Shown: in pieces, positions 57,387 to 64,000 of the stretch
How positions within the stretch are numbered: the stretch's first letter is position 1
Layout of the letters: each line of letters begins with the position of its first letter
Source of the DNA: Prauserella marina
GTDB taxonomy: Bacteria > Actinomycetota > Actinomycetes > Mycobacteriales > Pseudonocardiaceae
Direction of reading: 5' to 3'
Assembly: GCF_002240355.1 (NCBI RefSeq)
Contig: NZ_CP016353.1
Coordinates: 4,751,001-4,815,000, forward strand
DNA length: 64,000 nucleotides
Program-made: the position numbers and the translations under genes
Notes under the pieces: generated by a model
Told to the model about the DNA's origin: nothing
The model's database searches: none
What the model saw: the letters and a program-made list of their open reading frames with translations, nothing else

Positions 57387-58438
57387 CGGCCGAACCTCGT
57401 GCGATACAGGACCAACACGAACGCGGGGACGCCGATGAGGGCGGTGACCACGCCGACCGGTATCTCCTGCGGGTCCAGCAGCGTGCGGGCCGCGGTGTCC
57501 ACCCACACCAGGAACACCGCGCCCGTCACGGCGGCGACCGGAATCAATCTGCGGTGGCCTGATCCGACGAGCGCCCTCGCCGCATGCGGCAGGACGAGCC
57601 CGATGAACCCGACGGCGCCGACCGAACTCACCAGCACCGCGGTCAGCAACGCCGTCACGCACAACAAGACAAGCCGGGTCCTCGCCACCGCCACCCCGAG
57701 GCTCGCCGCCGCGTCCTGGCCGAACGCGAACCCGTCGAGCGATGTGGAGTAGCCGAAGCACACGAGCAGCACCCCGCCGAGCACCACCGCGCACACCAGC
57801 ACCTCGGCCCAGCTCGCCGACGCGAACGAGCCGAGCAGCCAGAACAGCACCCCCCGCGTCGTTTCCGCGTCGGCGGCGGTGAGCACGATGAACGAGGTGA
57901 GCGCCGAGAACAGCTGCATGACGGCGACCCCGGACAACACGACCCGTTCCGTCGTCGCGCCCAGCGTCTGACCGAGCACGAGCAGAACGCCGAACGACAA
58001 CACGGCGCCGACGAAAGCACCGCCCTGCACGGGAAGCGCCCCGCCACCGACGCCGAGCACGATGACGAACACGGCACCGGTCGAAGCTCCGGACGACACT
58101 CCGAGCACGAACGGATCGGCCAGCGGGTTGCGCAGCAGTGCCTGCATCACCGCCCCGCAGACGGCGAGGCCCGCGCCGCAGACAGCGGCAAGTAATGCCC
58201 TCGGCAGTCTCAGGTTCCAGACGATCCCGGTGCGAATCTGACTCAGTCCCGATTCTCCGAGCCCCGTCTTCGCCGCCAGCACCGACCAGACGTCGCCGAC
58301 ACTGAGGTCAGCGGGCCCGATCGTGATGGCGACGGCGACGGAAACGGCGAGCACGGCAAGGCCGAGTGCACAGAACCAGACCGTGCCGAGCCCGCGTACC
58401 CTCCTCGCGAGCCCCGTGGTCTCTACCGTGTCGATCAC
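57383..58438 (-). CDS. Permease of the corrinoid importer (BtuC/FecCD-like)
   Basis: 351 residues from ATG 58438, overlapping the binding-protein stop. Ten helices; motif LRLPRALLAAVCGAGLAVCGAVMQALLRNPLADPFVLG and the C-terminal GFIGLVLPHAARALVGSGHRRLIP and IPVGVVTALIGVPAFVLVLY. It belongs to the same family as the siderophore permeases at 22-24 kb but is homodimeric (only one permease gene). Confidence 0.93.
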   Translation of the reverse strand: MIDTVETTGLARRVRGLGTVWFCALGLAVLAVSVAVAITIGPADLSVGDVWSVLAAKTGLGESGLSQIRTGIVWNLRLPRALLAAVCGAGLAVCGAVMQALLRNPLADPFVLGVSSGASTGAVFVIVLGVGGGALPVQGGAFVGAVLSFGVLLVLGQTLGATTERVVLSGVAVMQLFSALTSFIVLTAADAETTRGVLFWLLGSFASASWAEVLVCAVVLGGVLLVCFGYSTSLDGFAFGQDAAASLGVAVARTRLVLLCVTALLTAVLVSSVGAVGFIGLVLPHAARALVGSGHRRLIPVAAVTGAVFLVWVDTAARTLLDPQEIPVGVVTALIGVPAFVLVLYRTRFGR

Positions 58439-59460
58439 CCGGCGAGCCCGAACTCCCGCAGCCCCGCCGCGACCTGTTCGGTGCCGTCGACGATGCGCAT
58501 GCTCGGGTTCAACGCCTGCCCGCTGAGCAGGATGTAGCGCTTGTTGCGGACCGCCGTCATCTTGTTCGTCACCGGATGCGATTCAAGGAACTCGATTTTC
58601 TTCTCGGCCGCCTCCGCCGTCTGGGACCGGCGGGTCAGATCCCCGATGACCAGTACGTCGGGGTCGCGATCGGCGACGGTCTCCCAGTTGATCTGTGGCC
58701 ATTCCGCCGAGGTGTCGTCGAAGACGTTCTTCAGCCCAAGCGCCTCGGTGATCACCCCCGGCGCGCCACAACAGCCCGCGAGATAAGGGGATTCGGCGTT
58801 GGCGAACCAGTACAGCACGCTGACGTCGTCTACATGGGACTCTTCGGTCGCCGCTCGCATCCGTTCCTCCAGTTCGGCGACGAGCTCGTCCCCTCGCTCC
58901 TCGACGTCGAAGATCGTGGCGATGTCCCTGATCTCACCGTAGATGTCGGCCATGGTCAGCGGAGCCGAACGCACGCCGTCGCCCTCACCGGAGTTGTCCT
59001 TGACGCAGTCGCTCGGCGAAATGTAGGTCGGCACGCCGAGTTCGCCGAACTGCTTCCGGGTCGCCACGCCTCCCGTGCCCAATGTGGACACGAAAGAGGC
59101 CGCGACGAAATCCGGCTCGGTGGTGAGCACCCGCTCGAAGGAAGGCATGTTCTCGGCCAGCCTCGGAACCGACGCGTTCGCCTGTTCCAGTTCGGGCAGA
59201 ACGGGGTCGGTCCAGGTCGCCGTTCCCGCCATGCGGTCGGCAAGCCCGAGCGCGAGCATGATCTCGGCGCTGCCCTGGTTCAGCGCGACCGCCTGGCGCG
59301 GGGGCGCGGGAATCGTGACCCGCTCGCCACAGTTGTCGACGACCTTCGGGTAACCCTCCACCCTCGGTTTTTCCGCCCCCTGCCCGGAACTCGTGGCACA
59401 GGCGGAACCGGCGAGGACGATCACGAGCAACGGAACGAGGAACGAGAAGGAGCGCGGCAT
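58435..59460 (-). CDS. Corrinoid-binding lipoprotein (BtuF-like)
   Basis: 341 residues from ATG 59460. Signal with lipobox LAGSAC (Cys at ~22), then the binding fold: VDNCGERVTIPAPPRQAVALNQGSAEIMLALGLADRMAGTATW, PDFVAASFVSTL, and the second lobe VLVIGDLTRRSQ. Cysteine-rich SPYLAGCCGAPG lies near residue 210. It is the first gene after a cobalamin riboswitch and is overlapped by the permease, so it delivers corrinoids. Bacteria often use the fold for iron as well, hence the moderate certainty for cargo. Confidence 0.92.
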   Translation of the reverse strand: MPRSFSFLVPLLVIVLAGSACATSSGQGAEKPRVEGYPKVVDNCGERVTIPAPPRQAVALNQGSAEIMLALGLADRMAGTATWTDPVLPELEQANASVPRLAENMPSFERVLTTEPDFVAASFVSTLGTGGVATRKQFGELGVPTYISPSDCVKDNSGEGDGVRSAPLTMADIYGEIRDIATIFDVEERGDELVAELEERMRAATEESHVDDVSVLYWFANAESPYLAGCCGAPGVITEALGLKNVFDDTSAEWPQINWETVADRDPDVLVIGDLTRRSQTAEAAEKKIEFLESHPVTNKMTAVRNKRYILLSGQALNPSMRIVDGTEQVAAGLREFGLAG

Positions 59461-59529
59461 CGGCCATCCCCTGCGTCGAGGGCCCATGCGCGGGGCCCGT
59501 TCGTACGGTTTCCCCTCGCCCGGCATGAC

Positions 59530-59700
59530 CGGACTCGGGCGCCAGCAGGTCTTCGGACTCGGGGTCAACCGGGCGGAGACGCCTTCCCGGACCGGGGTCC
59601 AGTGGCCGTGTTCCCGCCCGTCGCCGCTCACCGCTGCGCGTCAGCTCCGGATTCTCACCGGATTCCCTGACCCACGTCATGGGCGTGGGTACGACTGGCT
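59530..59700 (-). ncRNA. Cobalamin riboswitch
   Basis: Minus strand, upstream of the BtuF-like gene. In order: GGGAATCCGGTGAGAATCC (59663 down), GGAGCTGACGCGCAGCGGTGA, GCCACTGG (59599-59606), GGGAAGGCGTCTCC, and the B12 box GAGTCCGAAGACCTGCTGGC at 59541-59560. These are the conserved pieces of the cobalamin riboswitch with their normal order. Binding of adenosylcobalamin would lower expression of the importer. Confidence 0.93.
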
Positions 59701-59767
59701 CCGGCAAGTTAACACGGCCAGGCGCGGCGTCAGGAAGGTCTTCATGGCGCGGCCCACACGGAATCGC

Positions 59768-60096
59768 CGAGATCCGCGCCCAGGCCAGCGAGATCCGCAC
59801 TCACGTCGGCGAGATCCGCACTCACGCACACCAGTAACGGGTCGGACACGTTGAGTTACTGTCGTGGCCGTGCGGGCGCTCAGGTGGAGCGCCGGTGGAT
59901 CGGCAAGGTAGCTCGCATTTTGCACGGAGCCGGATGGCTACCCGCTCTGACGAGCGACCGGTGGGTGAGTGCCGCAGGTCAGCCGAGCGGGATGCGGAAC
60001 TCGGCGACCCGAGCGCGGAACTCGCCTACCCGAGTGCAGATCTCGGCGGCGTGAGCGCGGAACTCGGCGGCGTGGGCGGGGGACTCGCGGTCCGGC
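59768..60096. repeat. Composite 21-bp repeat element, copy 2
   Basis: Three units containing CGAGATCCGC start at 59768, 59789 and 59810; then ACACGTTGAGTTACTGTCG at 59846-59864 (16 of 19 bases match copy 1); then four opposite-orientation units (GCGGAACTC/GCAGATCTC) at 59994, 60015, 60036 and 60057, and the closing GGGGGACTCGCGG at 60078. The order, period and closing block equal those at 3343-3840. It lies between the cobalamin riboswitch and the kinase gene. Confidence 0.82.
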
Positions 60097-60185
60097 TCGC
60101 CGCACGGTTTTCGACGTTGTGATACCGCGGCGCGAGGTTGTTTGGAAGGATCTTGGGGTTGTTGTCGTCATCTGCTGGGGGCGTT

Positions 60186-62399
60186 GTGGGGTTGCGGGTC
60201 ACGGATGTGAGCGCGGTGGGGCCATACCGGGTGCTCGGCGAACTCGGCAGGGGCGGAATGGGCCGAGTGCTGCTGGGGTGCGGTGTCGACGGGCGGCTTG
60301 TCGCGATCAAGGTCGTGCACGAGCAGTTCGCGGTGGACGAGGGGTTCAGGGAACGGTTCCGGCGGGAGGTGGAGGCGTCCCGCGTGGTATCGGGGGCCTA
60401 CACGGCGGCTGTCGTCGACGCGGACGCGGACGCGCGGTTGCCGTGGCTGGCTTCGGTCTTCGTGCCAGGGCCTTCGCTGGACGAGGTCGTCGGAGTCGCG
60501 GGCGGGTTGCCGGTCGAGTCGGTCATGCGGTTGACGGCGGGGCTGGCTTCGGCGCTGGTCCGGATTCACGGCGCCGGTCTGGTGCACCGGGATGTGAAGC
60601 CGTCGAACGTGTTGCTGGCCGACGACGGTCCAAGGGTGATCGATTTCGGGATCGTGCGGGCCGCGGGCGACGGTGCCGACGGACTGACCCGATCCGGTTG
60701 GCTGGTGGGCTCTCCCGCGTTCATGTCTCCCGAGCAGGCCCGGGGCGAGGTGGTGTCGGGCGCCTCCGACGTGTTCTCGCTGGGATCGGTCGTGGTGGCC
60801 GCGTGTTCGGGGGTGTCGCCGTTCGCGGGCGGCGCGACGCTGGAGACGCTGAACCGGATCGTGGGCGGGGTCGCGGACGTGTCGGGCTTGCCGCGCGAGG
60901 TGGCGCGGGTCGTGGAACCGTGCCTTGCCAAGAACCCTGGAGACCGGCCCTCGGCGGTGGAGCTGGTGGACCTGATCGGGCCGATCGCTCCTTCGGTCCG
61001 GCCGTGGCCGGCCGACGTGGAGGAGTTGATCCGCCTGCGCTGGGGCGACGTGGCGCGGTTGCTCGATCCGGACACGACGCTGCTGACCGAGGACCCCGCC
61101 GGTGAGGCCGGCGGCGGGGCACGCATGGTGCGCGTACACACCCGCGCCACCAACACAGACAACGGCGACAACACAGACAACGCAGACACGGGCGACACCG
61201 ACACCGCCACCAAAACCGGCCTGCCGCCGACGCGCGTCGAAGAGCCGTCCACCGGCACCCTGCACGACAGCGACAGCGACAGCACACCGCCGCCGAAGGA
61301 CACGGCGATCGTCGGCTCCGGCCACGCACCCGCAGGGCGCCGCTCGCTCAAGATCGCGCTCGCCGCCGTTCTGGTGATCGCCGGTGTCGTGGCGTGGACG
61401 CTGCGCCCGCAAAGCACCGCCACGACGGAGGAACCGGCAGCGGCGCTCGAACAGACCGGCGTGTTGACGGGACCCACCTCCGTCAGGGACGGCGTGTTCA
61501 GCCCGGACGGCCGCATCATCGCGACCGAATACCAGGACGAGACCGTGCAGTTCTGGGACGTCGCCAGCCGCAAGCAGGTCGGTCAGATCATCGGTCCCGT
61601 CACCGGACTGACCAACGTCGTGTTCACCCAGGACAACAGCACCGTCATCACCTTGACGATCGACGGGATCGTGCAACGGTGGGATGTGAACACCGGCAGC
61701 CGCATCGGCGAACCATTCGAGATCACCACCGGGCCGAACTGGGACGTGAGCGGCGACGGCTCGACCATCTTCATGCAGACCTACAGCGGTGGCACCGAGA
61801 TCTGGGACGTCGCGAGCGGCGAACTGACCACGATTGTCGACGACGGCGGCTTTGCCGCCATCAACCACGACGGAAGCACCATGCTGATCTCCGGTTCCGC
61901 GGAGAGCAGCTTCGACGAAGAGAAGAACTATTCGACCGTCCGACTGTGGGATGTGGACAGTCAGCAGGCCCTTGGCGAGACGATCACCCTTCCGCAGGAC
62001 GGTAGCTACGAATACCTGATCAGCCGGGACAGCAGCAGGCTGCTGACGATCTCCAGGGCAGCGGAAGGCACTGTCCTGCGACTGTGGGACACCGCTAGCG
62101 GGAACCAGATCCGGCAGCCCATCGACATCCACGTCAACCTGGACGCGATGGAAGCCCACAGCATCCTCAGCCCCGACGATCGCACGATCATGACCATCGA
62201 ACGCAGCGAGGTGCGGTTGTGGGACGCGGAGAACGGGCGCGAGCTCGGCTCCATCGACGCTGACCACGCGCGAACCGACGAATCCGAAGAGGACGAAGAC
62301 TCCGAAATCCACTCGGCGAGGTTCAGCCCCGACGGGAAGACACTGGCGACGGCCAACGACGACCACACCCTGCGGCTCTGGAAGATACCGGAGCGCTGA
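60186..62399 (+). CDS. Ser/Thr protein kinase with extracellular WD40/beta-propeller domain
   Basis: 737 residues from GTG 60186 (TTG at 60138 would add 16). Kinase domain ~12-265: glycine loop LGRGGMGRV, LVAIKVV (Lys), HRDVKPSN (catalytic loop), DFG, SPEQ, and a normal activation segment. A disordered Thr/Asp-Asn-rich linker follows (~325-390), then a membrane helix (IALAAVLVIAGVVAWTL, ~395-412) and an extracellular region of WD40-like strands (repeats ending WDVAS, WDVNT, WDVDS, WDTAS, WDAEN, WKIPER). Kinase inside, sensor propeller outside is the usual actinobacterial PknD/AfsK-like layout. The ligand is unknown. Confidence 0.92.
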   Translation: MGLRVTDVSAVGPYRVLGELGRGGMGRVLLGCGVDGRLVAIKVVHEQFAVDEGFRERFRREVEASRVVSGAYTAAVVDADADARLPWLASVFVPGPSLDEVVGVAGGLPVESVMRLTAGLASALVRIHGAGLVHRDVKPSNVLLADDGPRVIDFGIVRAAGDGADGLTRSGWLVGSPAFMSPEQARGEVVSGASDVFSLGSVVVAACSGVSPFAGGATLETLNRIVGGVADVSGLPREVARVVEPCLAKNPGDRPSAVELVDLIGPIAPSVRPWPADVEELIRLRWGDVARLLDPDTTLLTEDPAGEAGGGARMVRVHTRATNTDNGDNTDNADTGDTDTATKTGLPPTRVEEPSTGTLHDSDSDSTPPPKDTAIVGSGHAPAGRRSLKIALAAVLVIAGVVAWTLRPQSTATTEEPAAALEQTGVLTGPTSVRDGVFSPDGRIIATEYQDETVQFWDVASRKQVGQIIGPVTGLTNVVFTQDNSTVITLTIDGIVQRWDVNTGSRIGEPFEITTGPNWDVSGDGSTIFMQTYSGGTEIWDVASGELTTIVDDGGFAAINHDGSTMLISGSAESSFDEEKNYSTVRLWDVDSQQALGETITLPQDGSYEYLISRDSSRLLTISRAAEGTVLRLWDTASGNQIRQPIDIHVNLDAMEAHSILSPDDRTIMTIERSEVRLWDAENGRELGSIDADHARTDESEEDEDSEIHSARFSPDGKTLATANDDHTLRLWKIPER

Positions 62400-62469
62400 C
62401 CCGACGAGGCGCAACCGTTGCGGCGCAACGGATTCGCGTGGCCACGGCGCCGTGGCCACGCGAGCGCCG

Positions 62470-63294
62470 TCAGTTCTTGCGGCCGACTCCACCGGTCATG
62501 AACCGCACGCCGATGGTGGTGGCGTCGGTGACGAGCTCGTCGGGCCGCCACAGCGGCAAGGGCACGATGCCGGGAGGCAGAATCTCCATGCCGTCGAAGA
62601 ATTCCGCGAGTTCGGCCGGGGTGCGCACCCTGCCGGTGCCGAGCTGCGACAGCAGAACCCGTTCCAGCTCCTCGCTTTCCGGCGAGTCACTGAGCCTGGT
62701 GAAGTTGGTGATGAAGAAGTAGGAGCCGGAGGGAACGGCGTCGAGCAGCGCCGACACGAGCCCCTTCGGGTCTTCCTCGTCCATGAGGTGATGCAGGATC
62801 CCGCACAGCATCACGCACACCGGCTGGTCGAAGTCCAGCAACTCGCGCAGGTCGGGGTGAGCGAGCACCTCGGCGGGATTGCGAATGTCGGCGGTGACGA
62901 CCTTCGTGTTCGGGTTGTCGGCGAGGATCGCCCTGCCGTGGGCGAGCACGATGGGGTCGATGTCGACGTAGACGACCTTGGCTTCCGGGTTGGCCTCCTG
63001 CGCGACCTCGTGCGTGTTGCGCGCGGTGGGCAGTCCCGAACCGAGGTCGAGGAACTGGGTGATTCCCTTGTCCTTGGCAAGAAAGCGCACCACCCGATGC
63101 AGGAGCGCCCTGTTGTGCAACGCGATTTCCTTGAGCTCCGGCATGACCCCGAGGCTGGCCTCGGCGACCTGCCTGTCGATCGCGTAGTTGTCCTTGCCGT
63201 TGAGCATCACGTCGTAGACCCGCGCGGCGGTCGGCAGGCCGTCGTCGAGCACGACGACCTCGGACTCGCTCGGTGTGGTGTGGTCGGTAGACAT
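62470..63294 (-). CDS. DUF574-type S-adenosylmethionine-dependent methyltransferase (second copy)
   Basis: 274 residues from ATG 63294. Motifs: PTAARVYDVMLNGKDNYAIDRQV, QFLDLGSGLPTARNTH (glycine loop), VVYVDIDPIVLAHGRAIL, and VCVMLCGILHHLMDEEDP. It is clearly related to the copy at 46768-47580 (same VYD-GKDNY and GLPTA-NTH patterns) but differs in detail. Faces the kinase gene with 70 bases between. Confidence 0.9.
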   Translation of the reverse strand: MSTDHTTPSESEVVVLDDGLPTAARVYDVMLNGKDNYAIDRQVAEASLGVMPELKEIALHNRALLHRVVRFLAKDKGITQFLDLGSGLPTARNTHEVAQEANPEAKVVYVDIDPIVLAHGRAILADNPNTKVVTADIRNPAEVLAHPDLRELLDFDQPVCVMLCGILHHLMDEEDPKGLVSALLDAVPSGSYFFITNFTRLSDSPESEELERVLLSQLGTGRVRTPAELAEFFDGMEILPPGIVPLPLWRPDELVTDATTIGVRFMTGGVGRKN

Positions 63295-63486
63295 TTCTTG
63301 CGTCGTCTCCTCGTCATCCTCGGCGCATCGCGGTGCCCGACATCGTAGAGGTCACGATGCCACACCCTGTGTCGGGAGTCACCAGCCCTCCGTTTTCGTT
63401 GCCCCGTATGGCACCTTCGACAACGACCTGCGCCTACTGTCCGTGACATCGGCGATTACCTTGCGGCACAAGGGTCGCCGGATACG

Positions 63487-64000
63487 TCAGTAGGCCGCTG
63501 TGAATCTGGCTCCGCGCGAACGCGGTGTCTCCGCCTCGTCCAGCAACGCCACCGCGAAATCCTCCAACGAGATGACCGAGGATCCTTCGTCGTCGACGAC
63601 GAGTTCGTCACCGCCACGGCGGTACCGGCCCGTTCGCTGCCCTGGTACGAGGGCGGCCGGCGGGCTCGCGTAGGTCCAGTCGGTACCTTCGGCCTCCGCG
63701 CACACGTCGAACTGGGCGAGGCAGGCGAGCGCGATGTCGCGATACCCGGCCGACAGGTACCTCGGGTCGTCGAGCACCCTGCGTCCCCCTGTTCCCGGTA
63801 CGACGAGACCGGCGGCCCCGCCGACGACGACAAGCCGGGTACCGGCCTTCGCGGAACCCGCGAGCAGGGCGCGCGTCATCGCCACCAACTCTTGCTCGCG
63901 TCCCTCTGCCGGCCGGGTAGCCGCGACGACGACGTCGTGTCCCTCGCTCAATGTCGCGACGGCGTCGGGGTCGCTCACGTCGCCGACAGCGACGGCGACC
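63487..64000 (-). CDS. NAD(P)-binding (NmrA/SDR-like) protein, N-terminus beyond the window
   Basis: Open from the right edge (VAVAVGDVSDPDAVATLSEGHDVVVAATRPAE) to a TAG at 63487-63489. The DVSDPDA and VVVAATR parts are the second half of a Rossmann fold; RLVVVGGAAGLVVPG and the C-terminal EGTDWTYASPPAALVPGQRTGRYR follow the NAD(P)H-binding reductase type (PF13460-like). The GxxGxxG start is outside. Substrate unknown. Confidence 0.82.
   Translation of the reverse strand, partial: VAVAVGDVSDPDAVATLSEGHDVVVAATRPAEGREQELVAMTRALLAGSAKAGTRLVVVGGAAGLVVPGTGGRRVLDDPRYLSAGYRDIALACLAQFDVCAEAEGTDWTYASPPAALVPGQRTGRYRRGGDELVVDDEGSSVISLEDFAVALLDEAETPRSRGARFTAAY

Noticed and set aside
63301-63486. Regulatory element between the second methyltransferase and the right-edge reductase
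   Set aside because: No palindrome or promoter consensus that stands out from background.

Overview
The window is high-GC DNA with GTG starts, tightly overlapping ATGA/GTGA gene junctions, mycolic-acid-free actinomycete gene families (DUF574 methyltransferases, ECF41 sigma factor, MarR/Rrf2/IclR/GntR regulators, Ser/Thr kinase, FurA-KatG) and IdeR/DtxR-type iron boxes. It looks like a chromosomal segment of a filamentous actinomycete, most likely Pseudonocardiaceae (Amycolatopsis/Prauserella-like); the family-level guess is inference.

Layout. 1-3.3 kb: a PadR regulator (5' cut by the window edge) with an ABC-type ATPase and an FtsX-like permease. 3.3-3.9 kb: a striking non-coding composite of 21-bp repeats. 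3.9-6.7 kb: furA-katG. 6.7-13.9 kb: membrane protein/NmrA-type reductase beside an ECF41 sigma factor, a class III CoA-transferase, an MFS pump with an Rrf2 regulator, and a MarR-EamA pair. 14-16.4 kb: a gene-poor, locally AT-richer stretch with a transposase remnant, one odd low-GC reading frame and one small secreted protein. 16.4-21.8 kb: cytochrome P450-TetR, orphan ABC ATPases, GntR, small enzymes.

21.9-46.5 kb is the core: an iron-regulated catechol siderophore locus. A divergent import/export block (two FecCD permeases on the minus strand; a Tat/lipoprotein binding protein and an EntS-like exporter on the plus strand) shares an iron box. A ~19-kb minus-strand operon headed by two iron boxes encodes 2,3-dihydroxybenzoate synthesis (EntA/EntC/EntB-like), a DHB-AMP ligase, a free-standing aryl carrier protein, a dedicated aspartate 1-decarboxylase (PanD, making beta-alanine) and one 4,701-residue NRPS: C-A(Gly)-PCP / C-PCP (no A domain) / C-A-PCP / C-A(beta-Ala)-PCP / C-A(basic residue)-PCP, with no thioesterase. 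The beta-alanine-type specificity code of the fourth module agrees with the embedded panD, which points to a DHB-Gly-X-X-betaAla-(Orn/Lys-like) chain; X residues are unresolved.

46.7-64 kb: DUF574 methyltransferase, membrane and secreted proteins, IclR with a Pht5-like decarboxylase, MgtE, a sortase next to a probable substrate, an excalibur protein, a complete cobalamin-riboswitch-controlled BtuFCD-like ABC importer, a second copy of the 21-bp composite repeat, a Ser/Thr kinase fused to an extracellular beta-propeller, a second DUF574 methyltransferase and a reductase cut by the right edge. I saw no tRNA, rRNA, CRISPR array or intact insertion sequence.
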